DNA of 64,000 nucleotides, from contig NZ_JAJHUO010000026.1 in the NCBI RefSeq assembly GCF_020859565.1, positions 110,793 through 174,792 on the forward strand. The letters are read 5' to 3'. Source of the DNA: Saccharothrix luteola (lineage in GTDB: Bacteria > Actinomycetota > Actinomycetes > Mycobacteriales > Pseudonocardiaceae). A model generated the notes under the pieces. The model did not search any database, was not told the DNA's origin, and saw only the letters and a program-made list of their open reading frames with translations. Made by a program: the position numbers and the translations under genes. Position 1 is the stretch's first letter; each line of letters opens with the position of its first letter. Below are positions 23,770 to 31,636 of this stretch, piece after piece.

Positions 23770-25619
23770 TTCTTCTCGTCCTCGTCGACGATCTCCGCGT
23801 CCACCACGTCGTCGGCCTTCGGCGCGTCACCGGCGGTGGTGCCACCGGTGGCGCCCGCGGCGTCGGCCGTGGGTGCGGCGTTGGCGTACAGGGACTGGCC
23901 GATGGCCTGGGACTCCGTGGCGAGCTTCTCCACCGCGGCGCGGACCTTGGCGATGTCCTCGCCCTTGAGCGCCTCGGTGGTCTCGGCGAGGGCCGCGGTG
24001 ACCTTCTCCTTGACGTCGGCCGGGAGCTTGTCCTCGTTCTCCTTGAGGACCTTCTCCGTCTGGTAGACGAGCGTCTCGGCCTGGTTGCGGACCTCGGCCT
24101 CGTCGCGGCGGCGCTTGTCCTCCTCCGCGTGCGCCTCAGCGTCCTTGATCATCTGCTCGATGTCGTCCTTCGGCAGCGCGGAGCCGCCGGTGATCGTCAT
24201 CCGCTGCTCCTTGCCCGTGCCCATGTCCTTCGCGGACACGTGCACGATGCCGTTCGCGTCGATGTCGAAGGTGACCTCGATCTGCGGGACGCCGCGGGGC
24301 GCGGGCGGCAGGCCGGTCAGCTCGAACATGCCGAGCTTCTTGTTGTCCCGGGCGAACTCGCGCTCACCCTGGAACACCTGGATCTGCACGGACGGCTGGT
24401 TGTCGTCGGCCGTGGTGAAGATCTCCGAGCGCTTGGTCGGGATGGTCGTGTTGCGCTCGATGAGCTTGGTCATCACGCCGCCCTTGGTCTCGATGCCCAG
24501 GGACAGCGGGGTGACGTCGAGCAGCAGGACGTCCTTGACCTCGCCCTTCAGCACACCGGCCTGCAGGGCCGCGCCGACCGCGACGACCTCGTCCGGGTTG
24601 ACGCCCTTGTTCGGCTCACGGCCGCCGGTCAGCTCCTTGACCAGCTCGGCCACGGCGGGCATGCGGGTGGAACCGCCGACCAGCACCACGTGGTCGATGT
24701 CGCCGACGCTGATGCCGGCGTCCTTGATCACGTTGTTGAACGGCGCGCGGGTGCGCTCCAGCAGGTCGTTGGTGATGCGCTGGAACTCGGCGCGCGACAG
24801 CGTCTCGTCCATGAACAGCGGGTTCTTGTCCGCGTCCACGGTGATGTAAGGCAGGTTGATGGAGGCGTTGTTCGAGCTGGACAGCTCGATCTTCGCCTTC
24901 TCGGCGGCCTCGCGGATCCGCTGCAGCGCCATCTTGTCCTTGGTCAGGTCGATGCCGTTGCTCTGCTTGAACCGCTCGACCAGCCAGTCCACGATGCGCT
25001 GGTCCCAGTCGTCACCACCGAGGTGGTTGTCACCGGAGGTCGCCTTGACCTCGACCACGCCCTCGGCGAGCTCGAGCAGCGAGACGTCGAACGTGCCGCC
25101 ACCGAGGTCGAAGACCAGGATGGTCTGCTCCTTGTCGCCCTTGTCGAGGCCGTAGGCCAGGGCGGCGGAGGTGGGCTCGTTGACGATGCGCAGCACGTTG
25201 AGGCCCGCGATCTGGCCGGCCTCCTTGGTGGCCTGGCGCTGCGCGTCCTCGAAGTAGGCGGGGACGGTGATCACCGCGTCGGTGATCTCCTCGCCCAGGT
25301 ACGCCTCGGCGTCGCGCTTGAGCTTCATCAGCACGCGCGCGCTGATCTCCTGCGGCGTGTACTTCTTGCCGTCGACGTCGTCGGTGCGCCAGTCCGTGCC
25401 GATGTGGCGCTTCACGGACCGGATCGTCCGGTCGACGTTGGTCACCGCCTGGTTCTTGGCGGGCTGACCGGTGAGCACCTCGCCGTTCTTGGCGAAGGCC
25501 ACGATGGACGGTGTGGTGCGCGACCCCTCGGAGTTGGCGATCACCGTCGGCTCGCCACCTTCGAGAACGGCGACGACGGAGTTGGTCGTCCCAAGGTCGA
25601 TGCCGACCGCTCGCGCCAT
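23766..25619 (-). CDS. dnaK: Chaperone DnaK (Hsp70)
   Basis: This 617-residue Hsp70 binds exposed hydrophobic segments in an ATP-dependent cycle. The ATPase domain starts ARAVGIDLGTTNSVVAVLEG and has IVNEPTSAALAYGLDK, LVFDLGGGTFDVSLLE and VLVGGSTRMPAV. The substrate-binding domain and lid follow, and the protein ends VDAEIVDEDEKK, typical of actinobacteria. Start ATG 25619 was chosen by homology and an AGGAGG site; an upstream in-frame extension is not conserved in type. First gene of dnaK-grpE-dnaJ-hspR, behind two HAIR operators. Confidence 0.98.
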   Translation of the reverse strand: MARAVGIDLGTTNSVVAVLEGGEPTVIANSEGSRTTPSIVAFAKNGEVLTGQPAKNQAVTNVDRTIRSVKRHIGTDWRTDDVDGKKYTPQEISARVLMKLKRDAEAYLGEEITDAVITVPAYFEDAQRQATKEAGQIAGLNVLRIVNEPTSAALAYGLDKGDKEQTILVFDLGGGTFDVSLLELAEGVVEVKATSGDNHLGGDDWDQRIVDWLVERFKQSNGIDLTKDKMALQRIREAAEKAKIELSSSNNASINLPYITVDADKNPLFMDETLSRAEFQRITNDLLERTRAPFNNVIKDAGISVGDIDHVVLVGGSTRMPAVAELVKELTGGREPNKGVNPDEVVAVGAALQAGVLKGEVKDVLLLDVTPLSLGIETKGGVMTKLIERNTTIPTKRSEIFTTADDNQPSVQIQVFQGEREFARDNKKLGMFELTGLPPAPRGVPQIEVTFDIDANGIVHVSAKDMGTGKEQRMTITGGSALPKDDIEQMIKDAEAHAEEDKRRRDEAEVRNQAETLVYQTEKVLKENEDKLPADVKEKVTAALAETTEALKGEDIAKVRAAVEKLATESQAIGQSLYANAAPTADAAGATGGTTAGDAPKADDVVDAEIVDEDEKK

Positions 25620-25657
25620 TGGATTCCTCCTGGTAGTGCGTGTATGAGAGCCCCGCG

Positions 25658-25717
25658 TTGAGCGGTACCGGCTCAAGTTTAGCCGGCGCCGGCGGACTTG
25701 AGTCCACCCGGCTCAAT
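25658..25717 (-). promoter_or_regulatory. Two HAIR-type HspR operators upstream of dnaK
   Basis: TTGAGC-N7-GCTCAA occupies 25658-25676, and CTTGAGT-N7-GCTCAAT occupies 25697-25717. Both have the 7-base spacer of the HAIR consensus and are centred 40 bases apart, about four helical turns. They lie 39 to 98 bases upstream of the dnaK start. Confidence 0.88.
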
Positions 25718-25788
25718 CTTTCTGCCTGTCCAACGGACGGCGGTGTCGCGGTGTTCCCGGCGCGAGGTGATCCGGGACACTCGTCCGC

Positions 25789-26352
25789 ATGGAGTCACCC
25801 GCCGACATGATGGCCGCCATCACCGCGTCGATGCTCGCGCGCACCGGCCGCACGCTGGACGAATGGGTCGAGCTGGTCGAGGCGAGCTCACTCGACCCGG
25901 TGGACCGGAAGGCCGTCCGGGCGTGGCTGCGCGACGTGCACGGGGTGAAACAGAACTCGCAGTGGACGATCGCGGACGCGGCGGCGCGGCGGGCGGGGTG
26001 GACCGAGCCCACGTTCACCGAGTACGTCGAGTCGCAGTACTCGGGGCGCAAGGCGGCGCTGCGACCGCTGTTCGACCGGATCGCGACGCTGGCGCTCGGG
26101 CTGGGCGAGGATGTGCGGGCCGAGGGTCGGGCGACCTACGTGCCGTTCGTGCGGGGGCGGCAGTTCGCGGCCGTGCAGGCGTTGGCGTCGCGGGTGGACC
26201 TCGGCCTGCGGTTCACCACCGCGCCCGAGAGCGACCGGTTGACGCCCGGCGGCCCCGGCCAGGCGACGCACAAGGTGTCGCTGACGGGGGCCGACGAGCT
26301 GGACGGCGAGGTGGAGGCGCTGCTGGTGGCGGCGTACGAGCAGAACGCCTAG
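25789..26352 (+). CDS. DUF4287/DUF5655 domain protein
   Basis: This 187-residue cytosolic protein joins an N-terminal DUF4287-like helical domain (SMLARTGRTLDEWVELVE, then RDVHGVKQNSQWTIAD) to a C-terminal DUF5655-like domain (FDRIATLALGLGEDVRAE, ending KVSLTGADELDGEVEALL). DUF5655 proteins are small putative DNA-transport or stress proteins of unproven role. Start is ATG 25789. Its stop interlocks with that of the convergent DUF4097 gene in the shared bases CTAG. Confidence 0.82.
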   Translation: MESPADMMAAITASMLARTGRTLDEWVELVEASSLDPVDRKAVRAWLRDVHGVKQNSQWTIADAAARRAGWTEPTFTEYVESQYSGRKAALRPLFDRIATLALGLGEDVRAEGRATYVPFVRGRQFAAVQALASRVDLGLRFTTAPESDRLTPGGPGQATHKVSLTGADELDGEVEALLVAAYEQNA

Positions 26353-27137
26353 GCGGCGGGCCGCACCGTCACGTCGCCGCTGTCGGTGCGCAGGTGCAGC
26401 TCGGCGGAGCCGTTCGGGTCGTTCTTCACGTCGACCTTCTGCTCACCGCTGCCGGCGTCCACGTCGATCTTGTACGCGCCCTGGGGGACGGTGACGTTCA
26501 GGCTGCCGCTGCCCATGTCGGCGCGCACGGAGTTGACGGCGACGATGGCCACGTCCACGTCGCCGGAGTCGGAGTCGATGGTCACCGAGCCGCTCATGTC
26601 GACCAGCCTGGTGCTGCCGGAGCCGACCCGGCCGGTGAAGTCGCCGCCGACGGCGGTCGCGTCCAGGTCGCCCGAGTCGTTGTCGACGCGCACCGGGCCC
26701 GCCACCTCGCGGACCGTCGTGCTGCCGGAGCCGACTTCGACGTCGACGCTCGCCACGCCTTCGAGGTGGACGTCACCGGAGCTGTTCCGGCCGGTGACCT
26801 TGACGTCCTTGGACGGGACGGTCACCTCGTAGTCCACCGAGCACTGGTTGCCGCAGCCGTCGAGGACGAGGGTGGAGCCCTCCATGCGGTGGGAGACGCC
26901 GCCGGGCTTGTCCGAGCCCTTCGGGTACTCGACGCGCCGGCGGACCTGGGTCTCGGTGACGCCCTCCTGGCCGCGGACCGTCACGTCGCCCGAGCCGTTC
27001 TGCAACCGCACCTCGGTCACCTGGTCGGACACCGCGTGCGTGTCGTCGAACGTGTTGTGGACGAGTCGCACGCACGACGTGAGCGCCAGCGCCGCGGTCA
27101 CCGCCACTCCGACCGTCAACGCGATCCGCTTAACCAC
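26349..27137 (-). CDS. DUF4097 family lipoprotein
   Basis: This 262-residue exported protein has an N-terminal signal KRIALTVGVAVTAALALTSC, where LTSC is a lipobox, so it is probably lipid-anchored outside the membrane. The rest is a right-handed beta-repeat of DUF4097 type: about 20-residue units each carry a variant of GSGDVTVRG (NGSGDVTV, NSSGDVHLEG, NDSGDLDAT, DSDSGDVDVA, DSGDVTVRPAA). Start GTG 27137 is chosen because GAGGGG precedes it. The repeats suggest an adhesin-like or cell-wall-binding role. It converges on the DUF4287 gene. Confidence 0.83.
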   Translation of the reverse strand: MVKRIALTVGVAVTAALALTSCVRLVHNTFDDTHAVSDQVTEVRLQNGSGDVTVRGQEGVTETQVRRRVEYPKGSDKPGGVSHRMEGSTLVLDGCGNQCSVDYEVTVPSKDVKVTGRNSSGDVHLEGVASVDVEVGSGSTTVREVAGPVRVDNDSGDLDATAVGGDFTGRVGSGSTRLVDMSGSVTIDSDSGDVDVAIVAVNSVRADMGSGSLNVTVPQGAYKIDVDAGSGEQKVDVKNDPNGSAELHLRTDSGDVTVRPAA

Positions 27138-27271
27138 CGCTGCCCCCTCGTCAGGCGTCAAGATGTCGAGGTCCAAGCTAGGGGCACCCGACCGGCGCGC
27201 CCACCAGGGAGGCCCCCGACCGATACGGGGGCTGTCCCTACCCCTCCGGTCAGCGGACCGTCAGCGGCCCG

Positions 27272-27300
27272 GCGTGTTCCGAACGGTGAACTCGGGGTCA
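27272..27300. repeat. Partial copy of the GCGTGTTCCGA repeat
   Basis: GCGTGTTCCGAACGGTGAAC followed by TCGGGGTCA matches 52311-52339 almost base for base (GCGTGTTCCGAGCGTTGAAC, then TCGGGGGTC). The 22-bp tandem units that follow at 52.3 kb are missing here. It abuts the stop of the gene at 27298. Confidence 0.6.
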
Positions 27301-27894
27301 GGCCAGGGATTCGACGACGGCGCGCAGGGCCGGGGCGGAGCGGGCCGGGTCGACCAGGAAGCGCTGCGAGGCGATGACGTGCGTCTCCGTCATCCGCTCC
27401 CACACCATGCCCTGCACCGGCACCTCGGTGATGACCAGCCGGAACGGCTTCACGTACCGCCCGAGCCTGCCCTCCACCCCGCGCACCACCTCGCCGATCG
27501 GCAACGCGCCCCGCGACGTCACGTACCGCTGGTCGTACTCGGCCGCGGCCGCGGCCAGCGCCAGCACCGCCGCCCTCAGCGCGGGCCTGATCTGCAACGA
27601 CGCGCCGGCCGGGTCGGCGGGCGAGCCGCCGGCCAGCTCGGCGCGGGCGTGGTCGAGCACGTCGGCCCACCAGCCGAGCCACTCCTCCGCCGCGGCCGCG
27701 CGGTCGACCCCCGCCGGCACCACCACGGGCACCGACGGGTCCAGGCCGGGCAGCTCGGGCACGGTCTCGACCGAGAGCGCGAGCGTGTCCCGGACGAACA
27801 GCGCGGTGTTGACCGTGTGACTCGTCCCGTGCGACACCTGCCACGACTCACGACCTGCGAACCTCATGCCACCAGTGTCCCGCGTGAAGGTCAT
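27298..27894 (-). CDS. Hypothetical protein coupled to a TetR regulator
   Basis: This 198-residue protein starts at ATG 27894, overlapping the tetR stop as ATGA; ATG 27867 is an alternative. No family was recognised. It contains SHTVNTALFVRDTLALSV, an Ala-rich helical middle (ALRAAVLALAAAAAEYDQRY) and a C-terminal half with RYVKPFRLVITEVPVQGMVW. No signal peptide is seen. Its position as the last gene of an SMR pump-tetR-hypothetical unit suggests a link to drug or stress response, by context only. Confidence 0.65.
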   Translation of the reverse strand: MTFTRDTGGMRFAGRESWQVSHGTSHTVNTALFVRDTLALSVETVPELPGLDPSVPVVVPAGVDRAAAAEEWLGWWADVLDHARAELAGGSPADPAGASLQIRPALRAAVLALAAAAAEYDQRYVTSRGALPIGEVVRGVEGRLGRYVKPFRLVITEVPVQGMVWERMTETHVIASQRFLVDPARSAPALRAVVESLA

Positions 27895-28424
27895 CCGCCG
27901 AGCATCAGAAGGGACACGACGGGCTCCAAATCCTCCGCCATTGGGGGGAAATCCGCGATCAACGCCTGGATCAGGAGCCCGTCGAGGCCCGCGAGGACCG
28001 CCCGCAGCGCCACGGGGTCGCGCGGGCCGGCCACCTCGGCCATGAGCGAGATCCACCGACGGGCCGCCGCGCGCAGCTCCGGCCGGCGCGCCGCCAGCAG
28101 GTACAGCTCGTACTCGGCGAGCGTGCGGCCCCGGTGCGGGCCGGCGGCGTCGGCGATGAACCGCGCCACCGCCGCGGGCGTCAGGGCCACCTCGCGGAAG
28201 CTCGCGGCCATCTCGTCGGCCGACCACGTGAGCGTGGCGATCAGCAGGTCGTCCAACGTCGCGTAGTAGTAGGTCGTCGACGTCGTCGGCACGCCCGCCT
28301 CACGCGCCACGGACCGGTGGCTCACCCCGGCCACGCCGTCCCGTGCCACGACCCGCAGCGTGGCCGCCAGGATCTCCCGCCGACGCCGGTCGCCCCGCAC
28401 CCGCCGGCCGTCAGGCGGCGGCAC
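27891..28424 (-). CDS. TetR family transcriptional regulator
   Basis: This 177-residue repressor has an N-terminal HTH at about residues 14-60 (REILAATLRVVARDGVAGVS, then SVAREAGVPTTSTTYYYATL) and a helical ligand domain. It starts 13 bases inside the end of the SMR pump gene upstream, so the two are co-transcribed. The likely target is the inverted repeat at 28761-28776 ahead of the pump. The effector is presumably a cationic drug exported by that pump. Confidence 0.87.
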   Translation of the reverse strand: MPPPDGRRVRGDRRRREILAATLRVVARDGVAGVSHRSVAREAGVPTTSTTYYYATLDDLLIATLTWSADEMAASFREVALTPAAVARFIADAAGPHRGRTLAEYELYLLAARRPELRAAARRWISLMAEVAGPRDPVALRAVLAGLDGLLIQALIADFPPMAEDLEPVVSLLMLGG

Positions 28425-28743
28425 CGCTGCCCACCTCGATGGCCACCACGCCCGCGATCACGAGCAGCAGCCCGACCACCATCGTGGGGTTCAGCGGCTC
28501 CTTGAACACCAGCACGCCGATGCTCGCGACCGCGGCGATCCCGAAGGCGCACCAGATCGCGTACGCCACGCCGATCGGCATGCCCAGCTGCAGCACCTTG
28601 CTCAACGCGCCGAACGCGACGACGTACCCCACGATGACCACGACCGACGGGATCGGCTTGGAGAAGCCCTCGGAGAGCTTGAGGAACACGGTGGCGGTGA
28701 CCTCGCCGATGATCGCCACGGCCAGCACCAGGTACACGAGCAC
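28411..28743 (-). CDS. SMR family multidrug efflux protein
   Basis: This 110-residue protein has four membrane helices and is typical of the EmrE/QacE/SugE group, which works as a dimer to exchange cationic drugs or guanidinium-type compounds for protons. GEVTATVFLKLSEGFSKP contains the essential membrane glutamate at residue 14, and YAIWCAFGIAAVASIGVLVF matches helix 3. Start is GTG/ATG at 28743. First gene of a unit with a TetR regulator and a hypothetical gene. The substrate is undetermined. Confidence 0.9.
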   Translation of the reverse strand: MLVYLVLAVAIIGEVTATVFLKLSEGFSKPIPSVVVIVGYVVAFGALSKVLQLGMPIGVAYAIWCAFGIAAVASIGVLVFKEPLNPTMVVGLLLVIAGVVAIEVGSGAAA

Positions 28744-28760
28744 GTCCCGCCCCCAACAAG

Positions 28761-28776
28761 TTGAACGTCTGTTCCA
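28761..28776. promoter_or_regulatory. Candidate TetR operator of the SMR unit
   Basis: TTGAACGTCTGTTCCA contains the inverted repeat GAAC-N4-GTTC and lies 18 bases upstream of the pump start, a typical place for a TetR operator. Confidence 0.5.
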
Positions 28777-28816
28777 CTAGTCTACCGGCCCTATGTGATC
28801 GGCCACGTCCAAGTGG

Positions 28817-28830
28817 TTACCGGTCAGTAA
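28817..28830. promoter_or_regulatory. Beta-oxidation regulon site upstream of etfD
   Basis: TTACCGGTCAGTAA, in reverse TACTGACCGGTA at its core, is identical in its central 12 bases to the site at 41623-41634 and related to those at 54.9 and 59.3 kb. It lies 53 bases upstream of the etfD start. Confidence 0.6.
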
Positions 28831-28882
28831 TCGGGCGTAGGCTGCCCAGCCAGGAGAACGGACGAGAAAGGCCGCCACCACA

Positions 28883-31156
28883 ATGGGAGCCCTCCAGCTC
28901 ACCCTCGGCGCCATCGGCGTCGCCGTCAGCGTGTTCGCCTGGGGTCTGTTCGTCGCCGGTGTCGTGCGGATGATCAAGATCATCCGCCTCGGCCAGCCGG
29001 ACTCGACCCGCAACGGGCCGTTCCTGCCCCGCCTGCGCACGTTGGTCGTCGAGTTCGTCGCCCACACCCGGATGGCCAAGTTCCGCAAGGTCGCGCCTTG
29101 GCACTGGATGGTGATGTGGGGCTTCCTGATCGGCTCCGCGGTGCTGTTCGAGGCCTACGGCGAGATGTTCAACCCCGGCTTCCACTGGCCGGTCATCGGC
29201 ACCTGGTCGCTGTGGTTGCTGCTGGTCGAGCTGCTCGGCATCGGCACCGTGGTCGGCGGCGTGGCGCTGGCGATCATCCGCCAGCTCAACCACCCGCGCC
29301 GCGCCGACCGCGTGTCCCGGTTCGCGGGCTCGGACTTCAAGTCCGCGTACTTCGTCGAAGCGGTCGTGATCATCGAGGGCCTCGGCATCCTCGGCGTGAA
29401 GGCGTTCAAGCAGGCCTCCGGCCTGGAGGACCCGCCGCTGTGGACGTCGTTCGTGACCGCGCCGCTCGCGCAGGTCCTGCCCGCGAGCCCCGACTGGGTC
29501 TCGATCATGGCGTTCACCAAGCTGCTGTCCGGCATGATCTGGCTGATCGTGGTGTCCAAGAACCTCACCATGGGCGTGGCGTGGCACCGGTTCAGCGCGT
29601 TCTTCAACATCTACTTCAAGCGCGAGGACGACGGCGGCGTCGCGCTCGGCGCGCTGAAGCCGATGATGAGCGGCGGCAAGGTCCTCGACCTGGAGGAGGC
29701 CGACCCCGACAAGGACGTGTTCGGCGTCGGCAAGGTCGAGGACTTCTCCTGGAAGGGCTGGCTGGACTTCAGCACCTGCACGGAGTGCGGTCGCTGCCAG
29801 TCCCAGTGCCCCGCGTGGAACACCGGCAAGCCGCTGTCGCCGAAGCTCGTCATCACGCAGCTGCGCGACCACGCGTTCGCCAAGGCGCCGTACCTGCTCG
29901 CGGGCGGCAGCAAGGACATGGCGGGCGACGAGGTCGGCCTGACCGAGGACAAGTACGAGGACTACAAGAAGCGCTTGGAGTCCATCGACGTGCTGGCGCT
30001 GGCCGAGTCGGAGCGCCCGCTGGTCGCCGGCGCCGAAGAGCTGGGCGTGATCGACCCCGAGGTGCTGTGGTCGTGCACGACGTGCGGCGCGTGCGTCGAG
30101 CAGTGCCCGGTGGACATCGAGCACGTCGACCACATCGTCGACATGCGCCGCTACCAGGTGCTGATCGAGTCGAACTTCCCGTCCGAGCTCGGCGGCATGT
30201 TCAAGAACCTGGAGAACAAGGGCAACCCGTGGGGCCAGAACGCCAAGGACCGCCTGGCGTGGACCGAGGGCCTGGACTTCGACGTGCCGGTGTTCGACGG
30301 CGAGCTGGGTGACGCCGAGTACCTGTTCTGGGTCGGCTGCGCGGGCGCGTTCGAGGACCGGGCCAAGAAGACCACGCGGGCGGTGGCCGAGCTGCTGCAC
30401 ACCGCGGACGTCAAGTACACCGTGCTCGGGCCGGAGGAGACCTGCACCGGCGACCCGGCGCGGCGCGCGGGCAACGAGTTCCTGTTCCAGATGCTGGCGC
30501 AGCAGAACGTCGAGGTGCTCAACACCGTGTTCGACGGTCGCGAGCCGGGCCGCCGCAAGATCGTCGTGACGTGCGCGCACTGCTTCAACACGCTGGCCAA
30601 CGAGTACCCGCAGGTCGGCGGCCAGTACGAGGTCGTGCACCACACGCAGCTGCTCAACCGGCTGGTGCGCGAGCGCAGGCTGGTGCCGGTGGCGGAGGTC
30701 GCGGAGGACGTCACCTACCACGACCCGTGCTACCTGGGCCGGCACAACAAGGTCTACGAGGCGCCGCGCGAGCTGGTCGGGGCGTCGGGCGCGACGCTGC
30801 GCGAGATGCCCCGCCACGAGGAGCGTTCCATGTGCTGCGGCGCCGGTGGCGCTCGCATGTGGATGGAGGAGCGGATCGGCAAGCGCATCAACCTCGACCG
30901 CGTGGACGAGGCGCTGGGCACCGCGCCGTCGAAGATCGCGACGGGCTGCCCGTTCTGCCGCGTGATGCTGACCGACGGCGTGACGGCCCGGCAGAACGAG
31001 GGCGCGGCGGGCTCGCACGTCGAGGTCGTCGACGTGGCGCAGCTGCTGCTGACGTCCGTGCGCCGGGGCCAGGCCCTGGAGCGCGGCGACGTCCCGACGG
31101 ACGAGACCCCGACCGGCACCCCGTTGCCGGACGAGGACAAGGCCGCGTCCAACTAG
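28883..31156 (+). CDS. etfD: Membrane iron-sulfur oxidoreductase EtfD-like
   Basis: This 757-residue protein is homologous in layout to mycobacterial EtfD (Rv0338c), which passes electrons from the electron-transfer flavoprotein of fatty-acid oxidation into the respiratory chain. The N-terminal third has several membrane helices (NarI-like). CTECGRCQSQCP (about residue 300) and CTTCGACVEQCPVD (about residue 400) bind two 4Fe-4S clusters. The C-terminal part carries two CCG-type cysteine domains, the second being MCCGAGGARMW. Start is ATG 28883. Upstream lies a site shared with other beta-oxidation genes. Confidence 0.88.
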   Translation: MGALQLTLGAIGVAVSVFAWGLFVAGVVRMIKIIRLGQPDSTRNGPFLPRLRTLVVEFVAHTRMAKFRKVAPWHWMVMWGFLIGSAVLFEAYGEMFNPGFHWPVIGTWSLWLLLVELLGIGTVVGGVALAIIRQLNHPRRADRVSRFAGSDFKSAYFVEAVVIIEGLGILGVKAFKQASGLEDPPLWTSFVTAPLAQVLPASPDWVSIMAFTKLLSGMIWLIVVSKNLTMGVAWHRFSAFFNIYFKREDDGGVALGALKPMMSGGKVLDLEEADPDKDVFGVGKVEDFSWKGWLDFSTCTECGRCQSQCPAWNTGKPLSPKLVITQLRDHAFAKAPYLLAGGSKDMAGDEVGLTEDKYEDYKKRLESIDVLALAESERPLVAGAEELGVIDPEVLWSCTTCGACVEQCPVDIEHVDHIVDMRRYQVLIESNFPSELGGMFKNLENKGNPWGQNAKDRLAWTEGLDFDVPVFDGELGDAEYLFWVGCAGAFEDRAKKTTRAVAELLHTADVKYTVLGPEETCTGDPARRAGNEFLFQMLAQQNVEVLNTVFDGREPGRRKIVVTCAHCFNTLANEYPQVGGQYEVVHHTQLLNRLVRERRLVPVAEVAEDVTYHDPCYLGRHNKVYEAPRELVGASGATLREMPRHEERSMCCGAGGARMWMEERIGKRINLDRVDEALGTAPSKIATGCPFCRVMLTDGVTARQNEGAAGSHVEVVDVAQLLLTSVRRGQALERGDVPTDETPTGTPLPDEDKAASN

Positions 31157-31166
31157 GCGCTTGTGG

Positions 31167-31208
31167 ACGAACGCCCCTCGGTCGCACGTCGGACCGAGGG
31201 GCGTTCGT
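31167..31208. terminator. Bidirectional terminator hairpin
   Basis: ACGAACGCCCCTCGGTC (31167-31183) pairs perfectly with GACCGAGGGGCGTTCGT (31192-31208) around an 8-base loop. The 17-bp stem sits between the convergent etfD and holin-like genes and can end transcription from both sides. Confidence 0.85.
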
Positions 31209-31218
31209 CGTCGTCAGG

Positions 31219-31602
31219 TCAGTCGCGGTCGGCGACGCGGTCGTAGGCCAGGTTCAGGGCCCAGCTCGTCAGGGCGACGATGATCGCGCCCCAGAACGCG
31301 GGCCAGAAGCCGGTCACGTCGAACGGCAGGCCCAGCTCGCCCGCCAGCCAGCCGGTGAGCCAGAACAGCAGCGCGTTCACGACGAGGCCGATCAGCCCCA
31401 GCGTGACCAGGTAGAACAGGCAGCCGAAGAACTTCACCAACGGCTTGACCACCGCGTTGACCAGGCCGAACAGCAGCGCGACGCCGATCAGCGTGCCGAT
31501 CTTCGCGGGGGTCGACGCGCCCGCCTCCAGGTCGATGCCCGGGATGAGCGTGGCGACCCAGACCGCCACGGCCGTCAGCAGTACGTGCACCAAAATGCCC
31601 AT
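31219..31602 (-). CDS. Phage holin family membrane protein
   Basis: This 127-residue protein has four membrane helices and the layout of actinobacterial 'phage holin family' (DUF4072/mycobacterial membrane protein) members: ILVHVLLTAVAVWVATLIPG, a LLFGLVNAVVKPLVK loop, a LVTLGLIGLVVNALLFWLTG helix and a last helix before LAYDRVADRD. Such proteins are chromosomal and not lysis holins in practice. It is monocistronic and ends 10 bases beyond the shared terminator. Confidence 0.8.
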   Translation of the reverse strand: MGILVHVLLTAVAVWVATLIPGIDLEAGASTPAKIGTLIGVALLFGLVNAVVKPLVKFFGCLFYLVTLGLIGLVVNALLFWLTGWLAGELGLPFDVTGFWPAFWGAIIVALTSWALNLAYDRVADRD

Positions 31603-31636
31603 GCCGCAGGCTAACGGCAGCAGTGCTCCGAACGGG

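Noticed and set aside
31219..31602. The holin-family gene as evidence of a prophage.
   Set aside because: No other phage genes, integrase or attachment sites are present; such membrane proteins are common chromosomal genes in actinomycetes.
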